A program made the translations under genes and the position numbers. The notes under the pieces are model-generated. The model saw only the letters and a program-made list of their open reading frames with translations, did not search any database and was not told the origin of the DNA. This document shows, in pieces, positions 47,375 to 58,373 of a stretch of DNA of 64,000 bases. Within the stretch, counting starts at the first letter, position 1; every line of letters starts with the position of its first letter. This DNA is from Prillingera fragicola. Taxonomy: Eukaryota > Basidiomycota > Tremellomycetes > Trichosporonales > Trichosporonaceae. Location of the stretch: contig BEDY01000001.1 in the NCBI GenBank assembly GCA_002335605.1, positions 3,410,001 to 3,474,000 on the forward strand. Reading direction: 5' to 3'.

Positions 47375-47449
47375 TGTTCCTCTGGTCTGGTCGCTACTAG
47401 CTCAGCTAATCATCTACATCAAACACTGTACAGAGCGTCGCTTCCTTCT

Positions 47450-50400
47450 TTAAGCGTGGATAATCTCGACAACCAAGTCACCCTGGGCAATAGAGTCGTT
47501 CTCAATCACGCAGACCTTGGCAATCTTTCCGCTAACTGGCGCCGACACGACCGACTCCATCTTCATGGCCGACAGAACGAGCAAGGGGTCACCGGCCTTG
47601 ACGACCTGGTCGGCCTGCACGCGCACGTCCACGACCACACCGGACATGGGCGAGCCGATGCTTCCGGGGTCCGAGGTGGCCTTCTCGCGGGTAACGTGCT
47701 CGATGGCTGCCGAGGTGTCGTTGATGACGACGGCACGAGTCTCACCGTTGAGCTCGAAGAAGCACTCGCGAGTGCCCTTGCCGACGTCGAGGGGTCCGAC
47801 AGCGAGGAGCTTGACGGTAAGGGTCTTACCCTTCTCAATCTCAATCGACATCTCCTCGTTGATCTGGGGCTTGCCGAGGAACCAGCGAGTAGGGACGACC
47901 GAAAGGTCGCCGTACTTCTCGACAAAGCTCTGGTACTCGTCGTAGACCTTGGGGTACATGCAGTAAGACTGGACGTCGTAGTCGGTGACATGGTTGCCGT
48001 ACTTCTCGCGGAGCTCGGCCTTGATCTTCTTGAAGTCAAGGGGCTTCATGCTGAGACCCGGACGGGTGTCGATGCGAGGCTTGTCACGGATAATGTTCGA
48101 GCGGAGGGGCTCGGGGAAGCCACCGTAGGGCTGGCCGAGGTAGCCCTGGAAGAACTCGACGACCGATGAGGGGAAGTCGAGGGTGCTGGCACGCTCGTTA
48201 ACGTCCTCAATGCTAAGCTGGTTCGAGACCATGAACTGGGCAAAGTCGCCGACAGTCTTGGACGAGGGGGTGACCTTGATGATGTCACCGCAAAGCTGGT
48301 TGGCCTCGATGTACTTCTTCTTGATCTCGAGCCACTGCTGGCCAAGGCCAAGCTGCGAGGCCTGGAACTGGAGGTTGGTGTACTGGCCACCAGGCATCTC
48401 GTGGTCAAAGACACCCGAGTCCGAGGCACGGACGTTGGCCTCGAAGCACCCGTACAGAACACGCATCTGGCTCCAGTACATGTTAAGAGCCATGATGTTC
48501 TTGTGCGAGATTCCCGGGCCGAGGCCGGACTGCTCGAGAGCAGCGACAACGGCACCCATGGCGGGCTGCGAGGTGAGACCCGAAAGGTCGTCAATGGCAA
48601 CGTCGACAACGTCGGCACCTGCCTGAGCAGCGGCGAGCATGGACGAGACGGCGATACCGGCAGTGTCGTGCGAGTGGACGTGGATGGGGAGGTCAGGGTG
48701 AGCCTTGCGGATGGCACCAATGAGCATGGTGGCAGCCTGGGGCTTGAGGAGACCAGCCATGTCCTTGATACCGAGCACGTGGATGCCCTCGCCGACAAGC
48801 TTGTCAACGAGGTCAAGGTAGTACTGGAGAGTGTACTTGGTCTTCTTGGGGTCGGCGACGTCACCCGAGTAGCAGACAGTGCCCTCAACGACACCACCAG
48901 CCTTCTTGGCGGCGTCAATACCAAGCTTCAGGTTCTCAAAGTAGTTGAGCGAGTCAAAGACACGGAAGATGTCCAGACCAGCCTCAACCGCCTTCTTCGA
49001 GAACTCGTAGATGGCGTTGTCGGGGTACGAGGTGTAGCCAACAGCGTTGGCGCCACGAACGAGAGCCTGGAGGGGAACGTTGGGGACGAGCTTGCGGAGA
49101 GTGCGGAGACGCTCCCAAGGGTCCTCGTAGAGGAAGCGCATGGCAACGTCAAAGGTGGCACCACCCCAGCACTCAAGCGAGTAGGCGTTGGCAAGAGCGT
49201 GCGAGGTCTCCTTGGCAATGTTGGCCATGTCGACAGTACGCATGCGGGTGGCCAGGAGCGACTGGTGGGCGTCACGCCAGGTGGTGTCCATGATAAGACA
49301 GCCGGGGTAAGCGCGAACAGCCTTGGCGAAGGCCTCAGGGCCCTCGTTGACAATAATGTTGCGCCATCCCTTGAGCTGGGGGGTAGAGGTGTCGACAACC
49401 TTGCCCTCCTTGTCGACGATCGAAGGGATGATGGCCTCGGTCTTGAGTCCGGGCTCACCAGACTGGCCCTTGATCGACGAGCCGTTGACGGCAATGTCAC
49501 CGAGGTAAGCGAGAAGCTTCTGGGCACGGTTCTGCGACTGAACAAGCTTGAAGAGCTCGGGAGTGTCGTCGATAAAGGTGGTCCAAGTCTTGCCCGACTC
49601 AAAGACGGGGTGGGTGAGGAGACGAATAAGGAAGGGAATGTTGGTCTTGACGCCACGGATACGGAACTCGATGAGAGCGCGGAGCATCTTGCGGCGGGCG
49701 ACCTCGTAGGTAGCACCCGAGACCGAGCACTTGACGAGGAGCGAGTCGTAGTGGGGCGTGATCTGGGCACCAGCGTAACCAGAGCTGGCGTCAAGACGAA
49801 CACCGTTACCACCAGCCGAACGGTAGACCTCGATCTTTCCAGTGTCGGGCTGGAAGCCGGCAGCAGCGTCCTCAGTGGTGATACGGCACTGGATGGCAAA
49901 GCCACGGCGGTGGATGTGGTCCTGTGTGAGACCGAGCTGCTCGAGGGTCACGCCAGCGGCAATCTGGATCTGCGCGGCAACAATGTCGATGCCGGTAATC
50001 TCCTCGGTAATGGTGTGCTCAACCTGGATACGGGGGTTGATCTCGATGAAGTAGTGGCGGCCCTGCTGGTCGACGAGGAACTCGGCGGTACCGGCGTTGC
50101 GGTAGCTGACGGCGTGAGCCAGCTTGAGAGCATCGTTGAGAATGGCCTGGCGGACAGGCTCGTCAAGGTGAGGAGCGGGGGCGACCTCGACAACCTTCTG
50201 GTGGCGACGCTGGACCGAGCAGTCACGCTCGAAGAGGTGGACGCAGTTGCCCTGGGCATCGGCAAGGAGCTGAACCTCAATGTGGCGGGGCTTGTCAAGG
50301 AAACGCTCAATGAAGACGGTGCCGTCACCGAAGGCAGCCTTGGCCTCGGAAACAGCGCGCTCGAAACTCTCCTTGAAGCTCTCCTTGTCGCGGACAACAC

Positions 50401-51139
50401 GCATACCACGGCCGCCACCGCCCATGGCGGCCTTGATGATGACGGGGAAGCCGTACTCCTCGATAAAGTCGTTGGCAAGGTCGTACGACTCGACGGGACC
50501 GGGCGTACCGGGGACGACGGGGACACCGTTCTTGATGGCGACGGTACGGGCCTTGGTCTTGTCGCCGAGAGCGTCAATGGTCTCGGGACGAGGACCGATA
50601 AAGGCGATTCCAGCGTCCTCGACCTTTTTGGCAAACTCGTGGTTCTCCGAGAGGAAGCCGTAGCTGTGATGTCAGTTACGCCCCTCAAACACATTCCTGA
50701 CGACATACCCGGGGTGGATCATGTCAACGCCGTGCTCGAGGGCAACGCGGATAATGTCGTCCTGCGAGAGGTAGGCGCCGACTGGCGAGAGACCCTTACC
50801 GACGAGGTAGGACTCGTCCGACTTGTAACGGTGGGCGCTCATGCGGTCCTCGAACGAGTAAATGGCGACGGTCGACATGGCAAGCTCGTGGGCAGTACGG
50901 AAGACACGGATGGCGATCTCACCACGGTTGGCAACAAGAACCTTCTTGAGAGGGCCATTGTGGCCAGCCTGCTGCTTGCGCAGACGGTCAACGGTGGGAA
51001 GAGGGGTGCCGGGGGAGCCAGGAGTGCCGGGGGTGACACCACCCTTGTCGAGGCCAAGGTGCTGGGTCCACGCGTCAAGCTGATGAGTTGACGGGGCACG
51101 AGGACGGGCATAACGGGAGGGCAAGGTATAGGAGGTCAT
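47450..51139 (-). CDS. PYC1: Pyruvate carboxylase
   Basis: Biotin enzyme that carboxylates pyruvate to oxaloacetate, refilling the TCA cycle and feeding gluconeogenesis. Exons 51139-50709 and 50663-47450 give 1,214 residues. Domains in order: biotin carboxylase ([20 protein letters not shown]-grasp [21 protein letters not shown]), carboxyltransferase ([46 protein letters not shown]), allosteric linker, and the biotin carrier with the biotinylated lysine in LSAMKMES near the C-terminus. The first 20 residues ([20 protein letters not shown]) have four Arg and no acids, unlike typical cytosolic fungal enzymes. An alternative upstream exon at 51504-51481 could replace them. The second exon is a single 3.2 kb block. 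Confidence 0.95.
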
Positions 51140-51480
51140 GGAAGGCGCGTGGAATCCAAAAGAGCAATAGTCAGCTTGTTGCTCTCACTCTAGGACGTTG
51201 AATATCGCAAGACACGGGAGGCTGACACACAGACGTCACCGAGCACACCAGCAAGCTCATATGGCGGAACCAGTGCAATCTCAGTGAATCGCAGCATCCA
51301 GCGAGAGGTGCAGGTGTGCTACTGTGTGTGCAAGACGTGTGGCGCTTGCTATCATGGTGTGTGACGTGATGGGCTGTGGGGACGCCAGCCTGCTGTGCAA
51401 CTACACAACTCTCGTCCAGCGCGCATCTCATGCAGCTATAGACCCCTTCACCAAACTCGACGCTGAAAGTTGTTACTCAC

Positions 51481-51504
51481 CGGGGTAGCGGGCTGCTCAG
51501 CCAT
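51481..51504 (-). other. Possible alternative first coding exon of pyruvate carboxylase
   Basis: ATG at 51504 in a strong context (tatcATGG) opens MAEQPATP and ends exactly at a GTGAGT donor. Splicing to the acceptor at 51080 (catcag) joins in phase to [14 protein letters not shown] of the main protein, removing the 20 residues before it. The intron would be 401 nt. Confidence 0.5.
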
Positions 51505-53244
51505 GATAGATGCCAAATTCGTGGGGTTGAGGGCGTTTAGAGTGACGAGGTGCGGATAAGCGCGTCGCTAACCGGCGGGGTAGCACGGAAAGGTGCTTGT
51601 TTGGTGCGGTAGCTTTTAAGAAGGTGCTACGCCGAGAGGTGCAAGTGCACGTAGCTAGCAGATGCAAAAGTCGCGGGGTGAAAGAAAAAAGAGATGGGAC
51701 GAGGGATCACGATTCTAGTCGAGAGCGGGGGAGCGAGGCAGGCCTGGGGCTGGATCACTCTTGCTTGTCACGGGCGGAAAGGTACCGGCCAATCACGGTT
51801 GGTCGAGGTGCGATATCTTTTGATAATCCGCCGAACTGCGAAGTCGACTCCAAAGAAATTGAGATGGCAAAGGGGAAGAGGTGGGTTGTCGATGGATTTC
51901 TTCAGTCTTATGCATGCACATGCCCCGGGTCAGTGTGCGTGTTCGCGTCGTCAACATGTCCTAGACCCACACCGGGCCCCCGACAAATTCCGAGTGCAAC
52001 CAACCAGCACGGCCAAGATCCCGGTAAAGCATTGTGCCGCCTGGACACTCGCCACGTTGGAATTCGTGCATGCTGACATGCGGCGGCGGCCGCGCATCAT
52101 TCGCTGCGACGACCACCTACCGAGCTGCAGACACTCCGTATGGGGTACTGTGCGAGACGACCGGGGCAGCGTTGCACACGTAGTTGGTCTCCGGGGCGCC
52201 GTTGGAGTTAGCGATGAGGCTGTCCGCCGTCAAGCTTGTCCGTCGGTCGAGCAATTCGTGTCCAGGTGCGGCACGGATTGCCCGGGTGCAATGCTCTCAC
52301 GCTCCGAGGTAGCTGTGAGAGCGAGCCCGCCGTTATCACGGCCACTGACCAACTACTGCCTGACAGGCAACACGTCAATGCGACGATTTGCAATGAAATG
52401 TCAAGCACCCAATCGGTGTCGCTGTTCCTTGCAGCAATGGCCTTCCGATAGGAGGAGCTCCGCTCGCCGACCACGGTTCACGGGCCGGTGGTGCCTTTCC
52501 GTCGTTGGATTTCGCTTGTGTTCTGTATCTGAGAAGCCGCGTGCAAGCGCTGCAAGCTCTGCTCTGTGCAAGCATTTCCGTGGAGTTGGCCGCGTGCTAC
52601 GTAGTCCATCACATCAATCTTATGCCAAGCTTCAATTCTTCGATCGCAGGTAGCCGCCGGTCTGTTGGCAACGCTCATGACTTCGCCGTTGTGGGAGAGG
52701 GGCGAGAGCGCTGAAGAGATGGAATGGCTCGGAACAAGAAGTTAACATGGGTCGCGTTCCTGGTTGACCTTGGCCAGGCACCCCCACCAAGATCCGGATG
52801 CCTTTCTACCGAGCATGCCGAGCAAGATAGACGATGGTGGAGATTCAGTGGCATATCAGTTCGACTAAATACTTGTTGCCGGAGATGTGGTTGATGATCT
52901 GAACGCGCTGCTCGCCAACTCGTTTTGAACTTCTATAGGTGCGGGCCGACAGCTTGCTCTGCCACTGACACGACCGATCGTGCATGTGCCCCATGCGCCC
53001 CGCGAGCCCCACATTGTCGCACCACGTCGTGCTGTGCACCCCGGCCTTGCCGATCATGATATCATGCTGATCGCTCGTTGCACCCAAGCTCAGTTTTTGC
53101 ACCAACATACTCACAGCGGCAACAGATGCACGCTTACGATCTCATTGTCATTCCTTCTCCACTCTCACTCGCTCGCTCTAACGACTTGCCACACATATTC
53201 TGTGACCCCGTCCAGCAGCTGTAAGACAGACACAAGAGTTCACA
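51505..53244. other. Gene-poor region between PYC1 and MND1
   Basis: About 1.7 kb between divergent genes, containing the pyruvate carboxylase promoter. Open frames on both strands show no family features or splice-compatible exons. The last 150 bases are C/T-rich. Nothing else supported. Confidence 0.45.
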
Positions 53245-54359
53245 ATGTCCAAGCGCGGTTTGAGCAGGGAAGAGAAGCGCACCAAGAGTACGTGTCACAG
53301 GAGAAGACAACCAAACCTGCACTGACCATTGCCAGTGCTCGAGCTCTTTCACGAAACGGCAAGCGAACCCTCAATCGTCCCCTCACTGATACTGGCAGAG
53401 CGAGTTCTTCACTCTCAAGGAGCTCGAAAAGCTTGGACCTAGTGGGTAGCAGTCCGGTATGAGTTTTAAGCGAGCCTAATCCACGACAGAGCAGAAAGGA
53501 ATCGGTGAGCCTCCCACGGGTCCTGGCAATCAAGCCCGCCCGGCAGTACTTGAGACTAAGGCCACAGTCCAACAATCCGTCAAGGAAATCCTCGATGAGC
53601 TTGTCAGCGATGGACTAGTCATGTTTGACAAGATGTGAGCACTCTCCCTTTTTTGGATCCTTAGGAGCTGACAGGGTTCCAAGTGGCACGAGCAACTGTA
53701 CGTCTCTCAAGTGGCTGTGCCTGGCTAATCATCCTTTAGACTTTTGGGCCTTCCCCAGCGCAGCCGGCGCGTCGGTAAGGTATAGCAGTTGATGCCGCAA
53801 GCTGACAATATATCAGAAGCAGGCGGCTCTTGACAAGATGACCAAGGAAGCTGGGGTCGTGCAGGACAAGATTAATCAGACTCGCACAAGCCTCACGCAC
53901 ACTCAGCAAGGCAGGGAGGACACGGTAAGCTAGCGTTCGACCTTGCATTGAAACACCTCACCCACGCCGGGCTCAAACGAATGTTGACCCTCAGGACGAG
54001 CGTCAGAACCTGCTTGCCGCCCTGGCCCAAGCTCAAGCCCAATCGCAGGATCTCAAGGCCCAGCTTGCTGCCTGTGGAGCGGCTGACCCGATGATGTACG
54101 AGCGCAAACGTGAGGCTGTCGACGTGGCCAAGCAGGCTGCACTGCGTTGGACCGGTGAGTCGCAGTCAGAGATCAGAGCTCCCAGGGCTGACAAGGAAGA
54201 CAACACGATGATTCTCATTAGCTTCCTCAAGTCTGTCAATCCAGGTGTTGAGGACGGCGCGATCTGGGATGCTCTTGGCATTGGTTCGTGCACGATCGAA
54301 AGATAACGCATGCTGATATTGTAGGTGAGGGCTGGGACGATCTCGACATTGCCACCTAG
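53245..54359 (+). CDS. MND1: Meiotic nuclear division protein Mnd1
   Basis: Partner of Hop2; the complex helps Rad51/Dmc1 carry out strand invasion in meiosis. Eleven exons: 53245-53287, 53336-53358, 53399-53441, 53490-53504, 53568-53634, 53675-53697, 53740-53774, 53817-53924, 53995-54154, 54200-54283 and 54325-54359; 211 residues, family-typical. It begins MSKRGLSREEKRTK, then LELFHET/SEFFTLKELEKLGP, the winged-helix segment QQSVKEILDELVSDGLV, TSNYFWAFPS, a coiled coil, YERKREAV and a C-terminal DNTMILISFLK helix. The intron after residue 22 has a GC donor (ACG/gcaagc...ggcag). Fungi keeping Mnd1 are expected to have a meiotic cycle. Convergent with the PRPP synthetase. Confidence 0.92.
53359..53398 (+). 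other. GC-AG intron in MND1
   Basis: The intron starts with gcaagc and ends with actggcag, 40 nt, with a ctgat branch-like element. Its removal joins HET to SEFFTLKEL, exactly as in Mnd1 proteins; no GT donor gives a working frame. Confidence 0.8.
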
Positions 54360-54643
54360 AATAGCATTATCGAGTAACCGGAAAGGAACGGACCGGACGA
54401 CCGGAGTAGACAGCGGACCGGAGATGACCACGGACGGCCGCAAGACCAAACCTGCGGCCAGCAGACCGGTGTAAGTAATGATCAGAATGCGAGATCACGA
54501 GCATTGGCGGACTATCGACCGGCGGAGAATATCAGAGTCGCGTCATGTACGTGGTCGTTTGATTCAGATGCATGGTTCAACAGGCAAATAGTACACGGCA
54601 GATCTCCGAACGCCGGCCTCCAGGCTTGCACGCCTTGTGTTTC

Positions 54644-56149
54644 TTAAACGTAGGAGGGCTTGAAGAGAGCCGAGATCGACTCACTGGGCATTGTCAGCAC
54701 ATACTCAGTCTCTCAGCACTTACCCGTTGTGAGTGCGGCGAATGGACTCGGCAATTACAGGGGCAATGTCGATGGTGTCGAGCTGACCGCCGCACGCCTC
54801 AACGCGGCCGCTCTGGTCAATCGAGTTGGACACAATAAGCTTCTTGACGGGAAGGTCCTTGAGGTTGTCCATGGTGGTCTCGGACAACAGGCCATGACTA
54901 ATAAGAGCGTAGACCTCAGTGGCGCCAGCATTCGTGAGAACGTCGGCAGCGAGGCGGACAGTGTGACCAGTGTCGATCATGTCATCAATGAGAATAGCAA
55001 TGCGGCCCTTGACGTCGCCGACAAGGAGCTCCATAGTATCCCGCTCGTGGTTGTGCTCATCATCCTGCTCAAACTCGTGCACACTGCCAGAGTCCGACCC
55101 CGAGGGAGTGGGGGGAACGGTGGGCACAGTGTGCTGCGAAACATCGCGCTTGCGCTTGCGGTTGATGAGCGCAAAGTCGAGGTTGAGCTGGTCGGCCAGG
55201 GCAGTGGCACTATGATGGATTAGATGTGGACAAGCGGAACTGACTGCAATCTCCACTTACCGCTTGGCGCCACCTGCGTCGGGCGAGACAATGATGGCGT
55301 TGCGCCACCCGGGGATCTGGCTCTTGATGTACATCATCATGGCGGGCTCAGAGAAAAGGTTGTCGACGGGAATGTCAAAGAAACCCTGGATCTGCGATGC
55401 GTGCAGGTCCATGGTGATGACGTGGTCGGCACCAGCGACAGCCAGCAAGTTGGCGACAAGCCTTGGTCGTCAGCAACTCGCATTCCCGTTCAAAACTCAC
55501 TTGGCGGTGATGGGTGCGCGAGACTTGTCCTTCTTGTCCTGACGGGCATAGGGGAAGCACGGGATGACCGCCGTGATGCGCTTGGCCGACGCAGTCTTGC
55601 AAGCTAACCAACGTCAACAATCCGCAGGCAACGGACAGGACGCAGCATCACACACCAGAGATCATAATGAGAAGCTCCATCAAATGGTCGTTGATCGCGG
55701 GAGGCGAAGGCGACTGGATGATGAAAACATCCTCGTCGCGCACCGACTGGTGGATCTGCACACTTGTCTCACGCGACAAGAACTTGGAGACATGGCAAGG
55801 CGTGAGAGGGATGCCCAATCTGTACAGGCGGGTCCAGCAGAGCAATGCACGAGCCACATGTCATCGGAGGGATTCGACCACAATAGAGGAGCCGCGAGGA
55901 GAGTTGAAGTGCACCGGATAGACGTGGCATTGAGGAGAAAGAGACGAGGAAACAAGCGTCAGCATGCGTACTAGATCGTTTGCAGTGGGCAGCTCGAGCC
56001 ATCCGGGATCCAGCGACAGATCCTCGGTGACGGCTTCGAAGAATTCAAGCCGTGTCTTTGCAGTCAACGTACCGGTCAGCCACCGACGCCGCGAGAGCCG
56101 GTGACGAGTTGCCGGTTAGCAAACGGATCGAGTTGCCCTTGGTGTGCAT
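54644..56149 (-). CDS. PRS: Ribose-phosphate pyrophosphokinase (PRPP synthetase)
   Basis: Makes PRPP from ribose-5-phosphate and ATP for purine, pyrimidine, His, Trp and NAD synthesis. Exons 56149-56073, 55819-55656, 55603-55501, 55461-55261, 55209-54724 and 54683-54644 give 356 residues. Motifs: [12 protein letters not shown] at the start, FSRE-like [10 protein letters not shown], the [10 protein letters not shown] loop, [18 protein letters not shown] (ATP site), [28 protein letters not shown] and the PRPP loop DDMIDTGHT. About 35 residues rich in Ser, Pro, Asp and Glu interrupt the domain after NRKRKRD, like the non-homologous regions of some yeast Prs subunits. The first intron is 253 nt. 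Which yeast paralogue it matches cannot be told by eye. Confidence 0.93.
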
Positions 56150-56933
56150 GGCGACTGGAATCGAGCTTCGGTCTGAGGAGCAGAGTGGTGAGTGAGGTGG
56201 AGTCTAAGGAATCGACAAATTCTACGGTAGGATGGAGAATCACGCATCGAGATCGCAGCGGTATCAAATCCTCTAAAATTCCACAAACCACACAACGATG
56301 AAATCAAAGCATCACGACGCACCACGCCGCCGTGTATGCTCGGTAATGCCCGAGATGGTATCTTCAACTAAGTAGAGCAATGCAAACAGTCACACTGGTA
56401 CATCTTCAGGCTACTCTCGCTTGTCTGCTGGTCATCACCACGAACAAGCAGAAGATGATTTGCCACAGTACGTAGTGATCGTAGTGACTGACCACCGAAT
56501 GCACTGAAAGCGGATGCAAATAATTTTGGAATGCCACTGTGGGAAGCAATTTCGGTGTTTCCACCCAACCGGAGGCCGGAGGTTGCCGATCGGCGTGTCG
56601 TGCGCCTGCCTGTTGGTCGCCAGGCCCGCGCCAAGGAGGGGTAAGGCTACGTGGCTGCAGGCTGCGGGCCTGGCACAGCACCACTGCTGGCCAACGTACC
56701 ACCGTAGCTGTTGCTGCGGGCAGTGCGCAGTGGCCAGTGGTTGAACACCGCCTGCATCATTTTGCCACCCAATCGTCGACGTAAAGTCAGGCACAGCCCC
56801 ATCCTGGCCCAGGCTTTTCTGCCGCACCAACCTCCCACCTTCTGTTCAACAACACTCTTGTTCCACTACATTGTCGGATCGTCGACCACATTACTCTTTA
56901 CCGCACTTACAGACTGCTCTTCCTGTGTAAACA
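56150..56933. promoter_or_regulatory. Divergent region between the PRPP synthetase and the CYSTM gene
   Basis: About 0.8 kb between divergent start codons. An AGGGG pentamer (as in stress response elements) is at 56637-56641, but a single short match is weak evidence. No gene supported. Confidence 0.4.
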
Positions 56934-57485
56934 ATGAATGTGAGTGCTTCTTAGCCTGCTCACGGACCTCAGGCTAATGACCAGCAGCAGCAGCAGATGT
57001 ACCAGGCTTCGGACGGCAAGTGGTACCCCACCGTGAGAATCGAGTGACAGTAGTTGGAGTCGGGCTTGACTTGTGCTAACTACATCAGAACCAGATGGTT
57101 AGTACCGACGCATGCCTCGAGGAGTGAAACGAGCGAGCACTAACAATACAGCCCCAGGGCTACGGCGGCCAGCAGTATGGCCAGCAGCAGTACGGCGGTG
57201 GATACCAGCAGCAGCCATCGTACGGGTGAGTTAGGGCAGCGGGGCCATGCTCCACCCTTGGCCGTACTCTTTTCATATAGCTGACTCTGCAGACAACAGC
57301 CGCAGATGCAGTCGGGTCAGCCCATTTACGTCCAGCAGCAGCGCCCGAGCGGTGGCGGTGGTGCCGCCGCTGCTGGTGCTGGAGGATGCCTTGGTACGTC
57401 ACCGTGTTTTACCCGACGAGTTGCCCTCTTCTGACACTACTCAGCATGCTGCACGGCACTCCTCTGTATTGATTGCCTGTTTTAA
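56934..57485 (+). CDS. Small Gln-rich CYSTM (cysteine-rich transmembrane module) protein
   Basis: Six exons: 56934-56939 (ATGAAT only), 56985-57032, 57089-57097 (nine bases, Asn-Gln-Met), 57152-57225, 57293-57393 and 57445-57485; 92 residues. The N-terminal part is rich in Gln, Gly and Tyr (repeats of QQYGQQQYGGGYQQQ type). The C-terminus is G-G-C-L-A-C-C-T-A-L-L-C-I-D-C-L-F, the cysteine-rich tail-anchored CYSTM module, assembled across the last intron. CYSTM proteins in fungi and plants associate with the plasma membrane and stress or metal tolerance; the specific role here is unknown. All six exons keep phase, which supports the model despite the tiny exons. Confidence 0.85.
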
Positions 57486-57755
57486 CTGGCTCTCGAATGG
57501 TCGGACCAAGCTCCTCGGTACGGGGTGCTGGATGGACCGTCCGGGCCAGCGCACAGGTTTTCTGGCTTGGCAACCGTCCGCTGAGGCATTACATTTCCTG
57601 CCGCTGGTGGCGCAACAGAATCTGGGTTGTAGTAGAGCAGCATCATGTCAATCGAATGCTAATATTGCAGGTGTCAGTGGCCTGTGCGCCGGTGACAATG
57701 GGGCAAGTGATAAATGCGTTTCGAAACACCCCTACTCTAACTCCAAAGTTTATAG

Positions 57756-58373
57756 CTAATTGTTCGAGACACTTATCTGGCTAACGGACTCGACAGCAGA
57801 AAGCGACTCTACGGTCTGCATGTCGGCGATAACCACGACGTGGCTCGGCCCAGCAAAGTGCTCGACAAAGGTCGCAGCGCTGGTCTCTGCAATATGCTGC
57901 TCGACACGGTAGCGCAGCTGGTCGAGCTTGTCGAACACGCGCATCTGGAGGCTGTGGGATGCGAGATGAAGCGGTACGCCGTGCAGACCGTGAACGGGGC
58001 ACAAGGGGTCGGGGCAGAGATCTGGCTGTGCAACGCTGTCAGCTACCGGGCAAGGCGTGTCGGGGACAACGCTGCCAGAGTGGCCACTTACCGTGCCGGG
58101 CTTGTGAGAGACTGATGAATCGTAGCTATGCGTTGATGTGGACCAGCCGCTGTGTGCGGTGAAGACGGGGCTAGTGCTACCGGCGTGGATGTTTGCCACC
58201 GGTGAAGGTCGCATCATGTTGTCAACAACCCCGGAGAAGAATGGCCCAGCAGTTGAACCGCCACCATCGCCGTAACTGAGGCTCGTGCTGGTGGTGACAC
58301 TCAACCCGGCGGGTAGTGTAGCGAGGTAGGAACGGACCTTGTCGTGGCTGAAAAGTTGCTGGGCGTCCGACAT
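57756..58373 (-). CDS. Unrecognised protein
   Basis: Single-exon frame of 205 residues from MSDAQQLF. I do not recognise it. The first 100 residues are Ser/Gly/Thr/His-rich. The centre has a Cys/Pro cluster (CPDPLCPVHG). The C-terminal 75 residues look folded: an LQMRVFDKLDQLRYRVEQHI helix, then VVVIADMQTVESL and an acidic end. A stop-free frame in local codon bias makes it a probable gene. It is convergent with the CYSTM gene. Confidence 0.55.
   Translation of the reverse strand: MSDAQQLFSHDKVRSYLATLPAGLSVTTSTSLSYGDGGGSTAGPFFSGVVDNMMRPSPVANIHAGSTSPVFTAHSGWSTSTHSYDSSVSHKPGTVSGHSGSVVPDTPCPVADSVAQPDLCPDPLCPVHGLHGVPLHLASHSLQMRVFDKLDQLRYRVEQHIAETSAATFVEHFAGPSHVVVIADMQTVESLSAVESVSQISVSNN

Noticed and set aside
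48401..51091. An 896-codon open frame on the plus strand opposite pyruvate carboxylase
   Set aside because: It is antisense to a certain gene and its translation is a Val/Gly/Leu/Asp-rich low-complexity string. Strong GC bias at third positions keeps the opposite strand free of stops; the same happens over DBP2 (60108-61034) and PYC1 in other frames.
51694..52653. 319-codon plus-strand frame upstream of MND1
   Set aside because: Cys/Arg/Ser-rich with no domain pattern, no codon bias, and frames of comparable length exist in other phases; probably chance in GC-rich DNA.
54360..54480. Dense ggaccgga/ccgg words after MND1
   Set aside because: Irregular spacing and no stable repeat unit; likely biased 3' UTR composition.
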